Assembly (NCBI GenBank): GCA_017163975.1
Contig: JAFFSR010000093.1
Span: forward strand, 10,001 to 74,000
DNA from: Anastatus disparis
Taxonomy: Eukaryota; Arthropoda; Insecta; Hymenoptera; Eupelmidae
Direction of reading: 5' to 3'
Length of the DNA stretch: 64,000 nucleotides
This document shows positions 49,855 through 61,651 of this stretch, in pieces. Made by a program: the position numbers and the translations under genes. The stretch's first letter is position 1. Each line of letters starts with the position of its first letter. The notes under the pieces are model-generated. The model worked only from the letters and a program-made list of their open reading frames with translations. It made no database searches and was not told where the DNA came from.

Positions 49855-50990
49855 CATAAATATATTTTATACTTTGTATTGACATACAAAGTTCAGTATT
49901 GATATGAGCATTATATTTTGCTGACAGAAAACTGTTGTAAGAAACTACCATAAAATTATCAACTTGTATAATTTTTTTATTATTTTTTAAATTATATGTA
50001 TGATTATCTAAAATATTATTTCTTCTTTTGTATTGTGGATATTTGTTTTCTTCAATTATTATGATTTCATTAAATGATTTTGGGAATTTTTCTCAACATA
50101 TAGTTTTATTTTTTTCGTAACAAGGTGATTTATCTGTATGTGGTTCATGTAACATGTGTTTAATTACTAGTTTTTGTAAATATTTATTTTCTGATGAAGG
50201 TATTTCTGCTGAAATATATTTATCAATATTTCCTAGAGTTAATAATTTATGATTATGATGTAATGCTATACTAATATGCGCGTGAGGTAACCCTCTTTTT
50301 TGAAATTTAATCGAAAATACATAAGCTATAACAGGACCATAAATTTCGTATTTCATAATATCATTCAATAACATTTTAAATTTTATATAAAATAATCTTA
50401 CTGTTATATTTGGTATGTCATTGGGAGTTGTCCCTTCTGGAAAATTTTTAAAAATTTCTTTCAATTTTTTCCATTTAGGATTACACGTCATTGTTATAAA
50501 TAAGTCTGCTTTTCCTACTGTTCTCATTATTGCCATGCCATCTTGATAATATTGCTGCATATATCTTGAACTACCAATATATGATGAAGGTAAGATAAAA
50601 AGACTTCCAATTCTTTCTTTGTTTTCAAAATTTGTTGGAACATTTGAAGCACTATTTATTACATGATCTAATAAACCTTGATAACATTCTATGCGTAATT
50701 GTTTTTGATTATTTAAAAAAAAATTCATTCTATTACTTTCAACCATCACATAGGCATGTATTATGTATTGTTGTGTTAATCTTCCACAATATAAAATAGG
50801 GTTGAAATTTTTCAAGTTTGGTCTCCAATGGATTCTATATTAATAATATTGTAGTATTGTAAGACAATCATTATTTTCAATATTTTCATTTTTTTTATAT
50901 CCTGTACTCCAACCTAAATCTCCTGATGGAAACTTATGATTTATTTTAGATTAATTTAAATATATATTAGAAACAATAAAATCGGTGAGA
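49855..50990 (-). pseudogene. Helitron Rep nuclease domain, cut at the tyrosine motif
   Basis: The main ORF (50,815-50,093, 240 aa) has FNPILYCGRLTQQYIIHAYV, SSRYMQQYYQDGMAI, DLFITMTCNPKW and FQKRGLPHAHI, the HUH metal-binding motif of rolling-circle Rep enzymes. Upstream another frame carries FPSGDLGWSTGYKK; after one stop, downstream sequence continues RRNNILDN, NFMVVSYNSFLSAKYNAHI and SIKYIYDYI, which is the start of the two-tyrosine catalytic region. There it meets the palindromic array at about 49,850. Rep would cut and join single strands at the element ends. The stretch between this motif and the helicase is missing. Confidence 0.88.
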
Positions 50991-51133
50991 AAATCATAAT
51001 AACTATAGTTATAATTTTAAAATAAATATATTAAAAATATATTATAAATTTATATAGAATCGTTTTTTAAAGAATGGAATTTAATTAAATTATTTATTTT
51101 AATATTAAAAAATTAATATCACACTCTTTATAT

Positions 51134-52633
51134 TGTAACGTTTTTCCCCTTTCGGGAGGGGGAAATACGTGTAACTCCTGTTACCAGACGCTTCAGCGAG
51201 TTACCAGGGTAAGATCGGCAGGAGTTGGAGGGATCGGACGGCGGAAAGTGAAGGAAAGTAACCAGGTTTAACACGTTTGGTTATACTAGGGAGCACCGTA
51301 GCTTTATTGTACTCTCAATGCTCGTATACAACGACGCTTATAAAATATAGAATGATAATAATGTATTAATCCAAAGCTAAACCTAATAATCTTATATAAT
51401 GCAAATAACTAACCTAACCTTAACGGAACGAAATGTACAAAATAATTAGTTCTTTAATTGATTCGGCCACTTGACGGCTATTTAATAAATAACTCAAATT
51501 AATCCATAGTCTTTAAAGAATCTAAATTATAGTTTATTTTAACTAAGTGATTCTACGGCCTGGACGGTTTAGTTTATACCGGCGGCTTTTACCTGCAACA
51601 ATATGCAAAACAAAAGAAACAAGCGAATAATAATCAAATATAATATAACTAGGCGGCGACATTTAATAACGCTATACTTAATACTACGGTAATATCAATA
51701 GTGGGTAGCCGGCTCCCTTAATTATCTGAATTACAAATCTCTATAGGCATGCGGGACCTTTAAGTGACGTAAAGACAATGGGTGGCCGACACCCTTAACC
51801 TATTCTAATATCTTAACGCGGCAGACGGACGGAGTCCTTTAATTAACATAACTAAAATGCGCTGGGTGGACGACACCCTTAACTTATTCTAAGCTTTAAT
51901 ATTTTACACGCGGTCGGACGGAGTCCTCTAACTAATATAAAAATGTATTGGGTGGACGACACCCTTAACTTATTCTAATGTCTAATATTTATGCGCGGCC
52001 GGACGGAGTCCTTTAAACTAATGCGAGTTAAATAATTAGATGGACGACACCCTTAACATATTCCATAATCACGTGGCGGCGGACGCGTCAACTACGGGTT
52101 AACGCGACCCTTAATTAAGCCAGCGGCGGAATGTGAAATAGAATATAATATTATGGGTGGACGTCACCCTTAAATTCAACGGCGCAAGTTCGGCATTGCG
52201 GCGGCGGCAAAAATAGCTAGTGTGCTCTAGGCAGGTAGATTTACGCCAGCGTGCTCACTCGACGTATCTCTAACACTGCCAGCATATGCACTAGAGTTTA
52301 GACCAGCGTGCTCACTCGGTCTATCCCCATGTGCAAGAGAGTGAATCTTTGCCTAAGCTGTGGTGCTCCACAAGCCAAGGCAACCAGCTACTACTGGCCC
52401 CACTCTCTCTTAGCCTAGCGTGCTCACTAAGGTAAAGAGAGAGAGAGGACCGTAGTCTACACTGCTCTGGTTAGCTGTGCTTCTCGGCCTCTTCTATACT
52501 CTGGCCTCATTTTTCCCGTTGAGTGCAACGACGTTTGAGGTTGCCGCCTAGCGACTGAGCTCAGAACTACTGTTCTATCGTAGCTGGCCGTTAGGCGGGA
52601 AATTTAAATGCGCGGGTATGTATACTCGTCGCA
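51134..52633. mobile_element. Solo LTR inside the Helitron
   Basis: 1500 bp, starts TGTAACG, ends CGTCGCA, and is flanked by ATAT on both sides (51,130-51,133 and 52,634-52,637). The 4-bp duplication and TG...CA ends fit a gypsy LTR left by LTR-LTR recombination. Much richer in G and C than its host. No internal region or primer site remains. Confidence 0.8.
51700..52175. repeat. Minisatellite of about 85-90 bp inside the solo LTR
   Basis: Five to six units with GGGTGGACGACACCCTTAAC and CGGACGGAGTCCT. The block ACACCCTTAA recurs after each unit. Another short motif, AGCGTGCTCACT, occurs three times at about 52,248-52,430. Confidence 0.8.
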
Positions 52634-52637
52634 ATAT

Positions 52638-54060
52638 AAAAAATTTATAATTTGTTATATAATTTATATTATAAATGATTAAATATAAACAAACGAAAAA
52701 GGATAAAAATATATTCCTTAAAATATTGAAAATATTAAAGATAATTAAAATAAAAATTATATAACTTTATTTACTTGTATAAAGAGTTTAAAAGATAAAA
52801 TTTTACATTAACAATATAATTTTTATTTTTACTTTTTTATAAATAAATGAATTTATAATTATTATAATTTTGATCTTTTTAATTAACGTAAATTTACAAT
52901 AACACTTTTACTTTTGACATATAAAGAAATGTGAAAAAATTTTTTTAATCTGAATTATTTTAAAAGTGGTTATGTAGGGCTACCGGTGGAAGGTACGACT
53001 TTTAATATTTAATTTTTCTTTATAAACAAAAAAAACCCAACGTGCCATTGACAATACCTCGTTATACTGATAAAAAAATAAAAACTTCTACTTAAGACTT
53101 TCACAAGATCAACTCAAGACAAAAACAAGAAAACAAATTTAAGCTCACCTGAAAGAAGAATCTTTTAGACGTAGGAAATTTTTTGATAAGTTTTTCTGAC
53201 CAAGACAATGAGCACAAAATAAAATGTACTTTACTTTTAGGCAAGTACAGCTTGGACACGAAAAAAAGTAAGTTTAAATGTTGGGAGTAGAAGTTTCTTA
53301 TTTTTTTTTTGTCTCAGTATGGGTGGTGTGGAAAGTTGTCTAAGAAACATAGGTATTAGTTGATGGTTAAAAAATAATTATATCAATAATCTAGAATATT
53401 GTTAACTATGTATTAAATATATATTCTATTATATAGCCTTAAGCAAGTATTTCATAAATATAAAATTGAAAAATTTTTTTCTTAATGGTTCATAAGGATT
53501 TTATGAAGAGTGTATTAGGGGCATGAGGGGTTATGAGGGGTGACTTGTGGAGCAAGGGGGTGATTTATAGAGTGAGGGGTGACCTGTGAAGCGAGGGGAT
53601 GACTTGTGGAGCGAGGGGTGACTGGGGTAGAGGGGGAATCTTTTTTTTTTAAAGACATTTCAAGATACATTTTTACGTTATTTTGAGGGGTGACTTGTGA
53701 CTTTTTGGAGAGGAGAGAACAAAAATGAGGAGTAGTAGTGATCGGCTAGTAGTGGGAAGGGTGTAAGTAGTGGTATAGAGAATGAGTAACAAATACATTC
53801 GTAAAATAAGGTAAATTTACCTAAATTATCTGAGGGGGGGATGAGTGACGTGCGAGGGGTAGCAAAAGGAGTGACTCGGGTAGTGGAGGGGTGACTTGGG
53901 TAGTGAGGGGTGTCTTTTTTTTTACAAAAAATATCATTTCCAGACAGATTTTTACGTTATTTTGAGGGGTGGATTGTGATGTTTTAACCATACAAAATAG
54001 GAGGAGGAATAATGAGGAGTGGGAGAGGAGGTTTTTTTTATATAACTATATAATATAGGT

Positions 54061-54062
<2 letters not shown>
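52638..54062 (-). other. Helitron 5' region with GAGGGGTGAC repeats
   Basis: No coding sequence. About 53,520-53,980 has at least eight GAGGGGTGA copies (for example GAGGGGTGACTTGTGGAGC), G-rich on the plus strand and C-rich on the transposon coding strand. Confidence 0.6.

Positions 54063-54063
<1 letters not shown>

Positions 54064-54112
<49 letters not shown>
54064..54112. repeat. (TA)n microsatellite, Helitron 5' target
   Basis: About 24 TA units directly outside the Helitron 5' end. Confidence 0.9.
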
Positions 54113-54114
<2 letters not shown>

Positions 54115-54238
54115 GCTGTATAATGATAAGTTTGCGCAGTTTTAAAAGTGAAGACATATTATTGTATTATCTGCAACGGTTATTTTGCACACTTTACAAA
54201 AAAGAATTAGCTTTTCATTAAATATTATTTTTAGCTAA

Positions 54239-55561
54239 CTAGGAGAGTGTCACACCTCCGGATCACGGATTTTGCTCAAACTTTGGAATAAGTTTTCAGA
54301 TGATAAAATATGAAAAAACCTAAAGTTATAGTCATAAACACTCAATATTTCCCTAGTTACAGGCAATTGAAGAAAATCACTAAAAAAGTTACTAGATTTT
54401 CAAACGCATATAGTTATTTAGCATTGATAGCTAGAAGCTTAAACCTTCTTTTAAATGAAAGCTGACTAGGAGAGTATCAGACCTCCGGATCACGGATTTT
54501 GCTCAAACTTTGGGATAAGTTTTCAGATGTCAAAATATAAAAGAAAACAAAATTTTAGATCCCAACGCTCAATATTTCCGTAGTTACAGGCAATTAGAGA
54601 AAATCACTAAAAAAGTTACTAGATTTTCAAACGCGTATAGTTCCTTAGCATTGATAGCTAAGAGCTTGAAACTTTTTTCACATGAAAGCTGAGCTCAAAT
54701 CCTTTCGAAATAGTAGTTATAGCATGTCAAAATGATATTTTTTCTCAAATTTATAGCGTGATAAACATTGGGCCTGATTTTACTTTTTAAAACATTAATT
54801 AATAACAAAAGCTGAAATCAGGCCCAATGTTTATCACGCTATAACTTTGAGAAAAAATAATATTTTGACATATTATAATTACTATTTCGAAAGGATTTGA
54901 GTTCAGCTTTCATTTAAAAAAGCTTCAAGCTCTTAGCTATCAATGCTAAGGAACTATACGCGTTTGAAAATCTACTAACTTTTTTAGTGATTTTCTTTAA
55001 TTGCCTGTAACTAAGGGAATATTGAGCGTTGGGGTCTAAAATTCTGTTTCCTTTCATATTTTGACATCTGAAAACTTATCCCAAAGTTTGAGCAAAATCC
55101 GTGATCTGGAGGTCTGATACTCTCCTAGTGAGTTCAAATTCTTTCGAAACAGTAGTTACAACATATCAAAATATTATTTTTTCCTAAAGTCAAGCGTAAT
55201 AAAGATTGGACCTAATTTTAGCTTTCATTATTTATTAATATTTTTAAATAAAAATTCAGGTCCAATCTTTAATAACTTTGGAAAAAAATAATATTTTTAC
55301 ATGCTATAACAATTATTTCGAAAGGATTTAAGCTCAGCTTTAATTTAAAAAAAGGTTCAAGCTTCTAGCTATCAATGCTAAAGAACTATACGCGTTTAAA
55401 AATCTAGTAGCTTTTTTAGTGATTTTTTTTTAATTGCCTGTAACTAGGGAAATATTGAGTGTTTATGAATATAACTTTAGCTTTTTTCATATTTTATCAT
55501 CTGAAAACTCATCCCGAAGTTTGAACAAAATCCGTGATCCGGAGGTGTGACACTGTCCCAG
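54239..55561. mobile_element. Outer MITE with 3-bp TAA duplication
   Basis: TIR starts CTAGGAGAGTGTCACACC on the left and ends as its near complement (CACTGTCCCAG) on the right; TAA flanks both ends (54,236-54,238; 55,562-55,564). The arms of about 225 bp contain CTCCGGATCACGGATTTTGC. Removing the inner element (54,466-55,128) and one TGA leaves a simple hairpin element. A 3-bp duplication with TIRs fits PIF/Harbinger or CACTA types. Confidence 0.85.
54466..55128. mobile_element. Inner MITE of the same family, nested, with TGA duplication
   Basis: 663 bp with TIRs CTAGGAGAGTATCAGACC, flanked by TGA at 54,463-54,465 and 55,129-55,131. It is a sister copy of the outer element, with the same arms and a central GGGCCTGATTTT/AAATCAGGCCC hairpin. 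The outer sequence reads through AAAGCTGAG-TTCAAATTC across the insertion, matching the uninterrupted AAAGCTGAGCTCAAATC of the inner copy. Confidence 0.88.
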
Positions 55562-55564
55562 TAA

Positions 55565-57959
55565 GTCTATAAACTTTAATATATGCGGAGTCGCTGAAAC
55601 TATAAGAAATTTCACTAAATATTACACAGCGAACTCCGATAGTGCTAGCTAGTAAAACTAATGATGAGCGACAAAATCTTATGTGATATACTTGTCGCTT
55701 GCTGCACTCGCTGCGTCTCTCTCTCTCTCTTTAAGGTGAGTTGCTTGGACGTGTTTTACATCGCTTTCGCATCTGTACTGTTTTTCGCTGTCTCACACAT
55801 TTTTGGAGTTTTTGTTTGTTTCAGGCAGCTGAGGCTCCTGCTGGCTCGCGCTTATTGAGTATCAACGGCATGGCTTGACATTTTTTAGAGCCAGGGAGTC
55901 TGTTTTACTGCCTTGTTATTTTTTGTTGCCTGTTCGACCACTTTTCGGCCATCTTGTTTGGCTTGGTTTGCTGCTTGGTCTTGTTACAGTTGTTGACCGT
56001 ATGCTTGTCGGTATGCGGAGTCATCCTTTACTCTACGAACACAACAAGGCTTGAATTGAAGATTACTGTACTTCTAGTGGTTTGTTCGACTAAGTGCGGT
56101 CACATTTACTAATTGACAGTAAATTAGTAATATAATAATGGCAATCATTAACTTGTAATAGAGATTTGTGATTCTTAAAGAATGTGTGTGTGATGTACAT
56201 TAAAGCGACGTACTCTCTCTAACATAGTTATTTTAACTGCAGTAAAGGGTTAAGTACAGTCAATTATTAATGTGAAGACGCACAGTATTTAATATTCAAT
56301 TGGGTTGTGTAGTAACTGTTTTTGATCATGGAAATTCATGCGCATGCGCGTAATTCTAATTAGTCCGGTGTACTTTAAAGCTGAATGAGAGAGTAGAGCT
56401 GCGCATGCACGTTTTACCTATATTGAGTGTTATACTTTTTTCTTTTTTGTTTTTGATTTTCTTAATTACTTATTTAGATGTCTAAAAAGTGCTACAAGTG
56501 TAGGAGAAATATCGTATTTATTTATAAACAGTGTATTATTTGTCATCGTACATTCCATCCTGGCTGCATCGCGGCTTATATTAAGAGTAAGGCACTTGGT
56601 GATTGCTGTCTGTATTCTTTTAGACCCTTGGCGCACCAGCAGAATGATGCTGTAATTAAACCAACTAAGTCTGACACTGGAGGTAGAGCCCGCGCCAATT
56701 CTTTTGATTGCGCTAGAGAATTGAATAATATTGTAGATACTAGCAGTGATTCGTGCGGTGCCACGCGATTGCCATTGTAGATAACGGTACATTAAGTGAT
56801 AATATGAGGAGTCTGCCTAGTGGTTGGGAAAACTTTACGTCGGCACAGCAATTTGCCATGCTTTTTCAGATGATAAATGATAATTCTAAGAACATTCATC
56901 GGCACGTCAATGAGCGGTTTGACGAGCTTTCAGCGCAGATTAAGGGTGTGGATGCTGCGTTAAATCGTTAGGAGAAGCGCATTAAGGAATTGGAGAGGGA
57001 CAGATTGGAGTAACGCAATGAGATTGACCAGCTTAAGGATTTGTATGCTCATGGCTCACCCAGTGCAGAGATAAAGGTTACTGGCATTCCTATATCATGT
57101 ACAGCCTCTTTGCTGGCGCTGACTCATTCCATTCTTAAACAGTTACAGTTAGGCGCTATCTGTGGCGATGTGCTTTCCGTGAGATTATTCCAGGTAAAAA
57201 AACAAACTCAAGATGCTAGCTTACCAGCTGAAACTCCAAATCCTACTTTTTCATTTATTGTTAAATTTAAATCGGCTGGTATACGTGATTACGTACTGAA
57301 GGTGAAACGTGACCATGGTAAAATTAAGTTCTCGGATTTGATGGGAGGCGTCGAGAGTTCAAAGCTCGTGAATGTTTTCGAGATGTTGCCGACGATTGTG
57401 CATAATTTGCTAATGGCTGCAAAAGCTAAAGCAAAAGAAGCTAATTATAAGTTTGTCTAGGTTCGAGAAGGGCGTATTTACGCTCGTAAGGATGACAAGT
57501 CTGATCATATTGGTATTGTTACTGAATCTGATCTACAAAGGATTTCGTGACTCAGTTCTCTCCATGGCTCCAGACTGTAGTTCATAGTGTCACATGGTGT
57601 TTGAAAAGCTTATATTATTTCTAATTATATTATGATCATTTAATAGAGAATAAGTAAAATTTGATTTGTTTAGTTGTATGTGTATGTATATTAAATGAGT
57701 AGTTGGAAAGTTGCGCGCATGCGTAAATTAATTTAAAATTATAGTGCGAAAATCGGCATAGAATTGTATTGTTTTAATCCTAAAAATGCGATGTACTGTA
57801 AATGATAATATGTACTTTTCTATTACCACAGTAATGTAAATTTCTGCTATTTCTTTATATAGTTTTGAAACTATTTCATAATGTATTATTTTGTATCCTT
57901 GCCATAAGGTCAAATTTAGACCTTGGCATAATAAAATTTATATCAATCAATCAATCAAT
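55565..57959 (+). mobile_element. CR1-like element carrying ORF1 but no ORF2
   Basis: A leader of about 0.9 kb (TC-rich run near 55,718) is followed by ORF1 (56,478-57,550), then directly by a 3' UTR of about 0.4 kb ending in AATAAAATTTATAT and a (CAAT)n tail at about 57,940-57,959. CR1-type elements normally have ORF2 between ORF1 and the 3' UTR; nothing resembling endonuclease or reverse transcriptase lies here. The 5' boundary is uncertain. Confidence 0.7.
56478..57550 (+). pseudogene. ORF1 protein: PHD-like finger, coiled coil, FP-like C-terminus
   Basis: Starts MSKKCYKCRRNIVF with a Cys/His pattern (KQCIICHRTFHPGC) of a PHD-type zinc finger. After a frameshift near 56,760 it continues with FTSAQQFAMLFQMINDNSKN and a coiled coil, then IKVTGIPISCTASLL (RRM-like) and MAAKAKAKEANYKFV, then beyond a stop VREGRIYARKDD, the C-terminal domain shared with the baculovirus FP25 family. 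Nonsense codons lie at about 56,969, 57,012 and 57,458. It would act as a nucleic-acid chaperone; it is inactive as sequenced. Confidence 0.75.
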
Positions 57960-59198
57960 CTCTTACCTGATCGAGAGACGCGTTGCCGGTAGCGCAGTTT
58001 TCCTTCGTGAGGCAGGTTCCAAAATACGTTATATTAAATTATATGATATAACGTAACTAATCAATTTGTAGCTGCTCACAAGGGCCGGGGAGACGTCAGA
58101 GTAAGCACAGGGAAATATATTTATGTTAAATATAGTCAGGCAATATAAATGAATTGAAAGCACCTTTCAATAGAAAACAGGAATAATTTATTATAAGAAA
58201 AATGAGAGTATAATAATGTTAAAGTAAGATTTAAACGAAAATGAAACTGTATAATATATGACAAGTAATGTATGCGTCTAATGAGAGAATGAGCAAGGGA
58301 GGGCGCGTCGCGAACTAAATAGAACTCGCTTATGACGCTGATCAGTTACATAACTGAAGATACAATTTACCCGAAGAAGTATCTCTCGAGGAAGAGACAC
58401 TCAGATATCGCAAGTATAATTATACTCACAGTAACGCACTGGCCAGCTTACACTAATTACCTACGTGCACGTAGACGATGCTTGCCCGTTACCGTAGCTT
58501 CTCCCCTGTACGTAAGCAATACGCAGATGCTCTAGAGTAGGTTGGTCAGAGACGTCTCTTCTCGATCCTTGAATTCCGCTGAGCTTTGTCAACGTGTTTG
58601 CCATGGCGTCGATTGGTGGAATCCTATACACATCGATCAACGTATTTGCTGGCACTTAATGGCTGACCGCTAAGACGCGCGAAAAGTGGTCAAGCAAATC
58701 TCTACAGAAAGAATTTCTGAAAGTTTCAAGCAGCCAATATAATATAATATGTTAGTCGATATAAACTAATGACTTTTATCCAAGACAATGTTACGCGCTA
58801 TCAATTGCGAACTTAGTCTAAAGTATTATAAGACCACGTGGCGAAATCTTTTAACAAGCACAGCACAGCTTAGGTTTTGTGTTAACGCAAAGGTAGCCAG
58901 AAACTCTCTGAAGCGCCTCGCGGCTGGCGAGCTTCTCTCTCGCATGCCAGTCGTCAAGATACGCACCTCTTTACTCGTCTTAGACGAGATATATGACCGA
59001 GTGTCTATCCTATTTTAATATTTAAGCGCGCAAGATTTAAACACGGTAAAATACCGTGACATATCTCAAGGTATTGAATAAATAAACTATATAACAAAAC
59101 TCAAGGTAATACTTATTGCAAAATCAAGATCGTCTCAATTTTAAATTTATCAAATTTTTTCGTTCAATTAAAGGTGAATTTATAATTATTTATATAAG

Positions 59199-59204
<6 letters not shown>
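57960..59204. other. Unassigned, GC-richer region
   Basis: A small hairpin ACGTTATAT...ATATAACGT lies at about 58,026-58,054. The ORFs at 58,332, 58,461 and 58,788 show no known domain. It may be LTR or leader sequence of the retroelement to the right; no paired LTR is in the window. Confidence 0.35.

Positions 59205-59267
<63 letters not shown>
59205..59267. repeat. (TA)n microsatellite
   Basis: About 31 TA units. Confidence 0.9.
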
Positions 59268-59270
<3 letters not shown>

Positions 59271-59462
59271 TTTCTTTTGTTGTATGCATCACCCTGATTG
59301 ATACTATTCACTGGCGTGTTAAAGCAAACGCAAATCTCTTCACCTCTCTCGCTTTCAGCTAAGGACCCCTATAATTAACATACTTACATTCGTTTTGCAG
59401 AAATCTATTGCTTTCCCTTTATGTTCCGATCCCTTGGCCCTCGTGACTATCGGAAATTAAGG

Positions 59463-59793
59463 AAAACATTGATCAGTATAGGCATACCCCGGCAAAACCA
59501 TCGGAAGTTTTTCAAAATCATACGAACGTTGATATAACCGAATTAATTTCAGAGAACCCACCTACTACCGAATCAACAGAATTCTTTTATATAAACGAAC
59601 TATTAAATTATCTGCTATGAAATACAATAGAACAAATATCAGTTGAATTACTTTTTTTTATGTCTTACTTTATTATTTTGACAGCACATATTCTCATTGT
59701 GATAGCCATTGCACTATTCATAATTTGTGCAACAAAAATACACAGAATTATTAACAATACTTCCAAGGTAAACCATATACACGTACTTTGACA
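59463..59793 (+). pseudogene. Membrane-anchor tail of an env-like protein (errantivirus-type)
   Basis: The open frame carries an NHT glycosylation site, a Thr/Glu-rich stalk, one TGA stop, and then a clear hydrophobic helix (FIILTAHILIVIAIALFIIC) followed by a short basic tail and a stop. This is the layout of the C-terminus of a retroviral-type envelope protein. A splice acceptor-like TTCGTTTTGCAG lies upstream at about 59,389-59,400. No surface or fusion part is recognisable. It lies upstream of, not after, the gag/protease-like parts, so the locus is rearranged or composite. Confidence 0.4.
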
Positions 59794-59896
59794 CATATAT
59801 ATCAACCCTAAGCCCCTCCCCGTACTAAGCAATAGAACATATGATATCCATTCCGTTTGGCCCCTTAAAAATAAATTAGACCACTTAACTATTTAG

Positions 59897-60464
59897 TAAA
59901 TTTGAAGAACGAATAACCGCGCACGAAACTTGGATCGAAAAGTTTGAATCCACAATATATGTACAACTACAAATGATAAACAGTCTGCAGAAAAAGGTAC
60001 GCGAACTAGAAGAAAATTACAAACAACTAGTAAAGAACACAGGAAATTCACGCCTCTGGATCACAGAAAGAACCGGAAAAGTAGAAGCCTGCATAATCAT
60101 AAAAGAAGACGCGCTGATTGAACTTGTAAAGAGATTTCGAACCTTGAAAATTACGAACAATTAAGCCCCTTTTCTTCATCTGTTCTTCTCTATACACATG
60201 CTTATAACCTTTGAAATTCTAAATAGTAGAATATACCGCTGTGAACAAGGGGCCAAAGAGCTCAAAGAAATCTACGAAATACAGAAAAGAGCATTAATAA
60301 GTTTAGAGAAAAGAGTAGACGCTATCAAACCGTACCACTTTACTTGGCTTAACAGACACAGGACTTTACATCAGTGGGTAAGGAACAAGGTCGTTGAACT
60401 AGACAAGCACCTAGCATCAATATTCAAACGAACAGACATCCTAGTGGAAGAATCCTCATGACTA
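59897..60464 (+). pseudogene. Two coiled-coil ORF fragments in the retroelement remnant
   Basis: 59,897-60,164 encodes a charged helix (SLQKKVRELEENYKQLV) and 60,198-60,464 a second (EQGAKELKEIYEIQKRAL). They lie in the same strand as the protease remnant. I do not recognise the family; gag or structural protein pieces are possible. Confidence 0.3.
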
Positions 60465-60487
60465 AAAATTAAATAAATTTTCCTTTT

Positions 60488-61200
60488 ATGTTTAAAATTT
60501 GTGGAATCTCCGACACGACAATAATTGATAGGATACAAAGTGCACTGACACCATTACATAAAGATTCTATAACGATACGTGGCACTTATCCAGACATGCC
60601 AGCTAATTGTTCAGAAATAATAAATATAACTAGGGGAAACAATATCGTAACCCCCTTACAACCGTATTGTGAGGGCAAAGTCGACCAACGATTTATAGAT
60701 TATATCCCAAACGACAAAAGGAACCCGCAAGGAGAAAATACTTAAGGAGAATTACTGGATTAATTGAAACTCAACATACCCCAACAAGGTGCAGTATCTA
60801 CGCATTAAAAGAAGGAAAAATAGAAAAGCAGAACTCGAAACCATTAGGGAAAGGTTCAAAGGAGACAAGAGACAATTGAAAGAAAACAAGACATAGCCGG
60901 AATCATTGCTACAAGATGCATAGAACAAATTGATACAGCTGTTTTCGGGGACACTGCAAGATTCCACGGAACAACTGAACAATCAACCGAAGAACCAACG
61001 GAAGTCGTAATCACTAAGCTTATACAATCTGCACCCGTTGTCACCCTTGCAAGCACAGTAAGTTGTAGTGACACGTGTGGATTTTGGCAGCCCAAGGTCG
61101 TGCTTCTACCAGAACACTCGGACTCAAATTATTGCATCAAGGCACAAATATATCAACACTACATACAAAATAACCAAGATAAAACTAGGAAAGACAACAG
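60488..61200 (+). pseudogene. Unrecognised retroelement ORF fragments
   Basis: 60,488-60,745 (85 aa) and a second frame at about 60,893-61,230 (TRCIEQIDTAVFGDTARFHG ... SCSDTCGFWQP) are open but broken by stops. NCS and NIT sites and spaced cysteines might suggest a secreted or envelope domain. Weak evidence. Confidence 0.25.
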
Positions 61201-61330
61201 GAAGACTATGAAAAAACTGAACAATTTACTATAGAAAATAATATAGAATTCAAATTATTATAACGGAAGAAACGATTCGTACATCCCTAGGACTCAAAAT
61301 GAACACAGGCAAGATACTAGAAATTATAAT

Positions 61331-61651
61331 TTGAGGACATCCATGGGATATCCCGAGTCTAGAATGGCTTTGCCTACTTCTACCCAATACATGCCTTATC
61401 AATACATGTCAACGCACCCCATGCCTCCGATGCCACTTCCCTATCCATACCCATACATTCCACTATACCAGCTTCAATATCCGCTGGTAAATAGTCGCCT
61501 CGTAAAACAACAGAAAACTTTAAACTCATCATCTGCTCGTCAGATGGACGCCCCAACGAGCAAAACGAACATAGATCGCCCACTAACAGTAGAGTTTATA
61601 ATTACCACAAATCTACAGGAGAAACCTATAGCAAGGAAACAGGACCAGTAA
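61331..61651 (+). pseudogene. Pro/Tyr/Met-rich gag C-terminal-like segment
   Basis: Low-complexity MPPMPLPYPYPYIPLYQLQY region of the kind seen at the end of gag in errantivirus-like gypsy elements. It runs into the protease frame. Confidence 0.4.

Larger units (their letters stand above)
42963..54063 (-). mobile_element. Helitron rolling-circle transposon, 11.1 kb including nested insertions
   Basis: On the minus strand the 5' end TCTACCTATATTATATAG (54,063 downward) follows an A, and the 3' end CCCCCCTAG (to 42,963) is followed by T, both inside (TA)n runs. This matches the A-T target rule, 5'-TC and CTRR-3' of Helitrons. A GGGGGTACCCCC hairpin lies just before the 3' end. Inside are a Rep domain (49,855-50,990) and a PIF1-like helicase (44,285-45,430) in the expected order. 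Insertions inside are a block with GGAAGCTTCC arrays at both edges (45,431-49,850) and a solo LTR (51,134-52,633). The C-terminal helicase motifs are missing. Confidence 0.8.
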
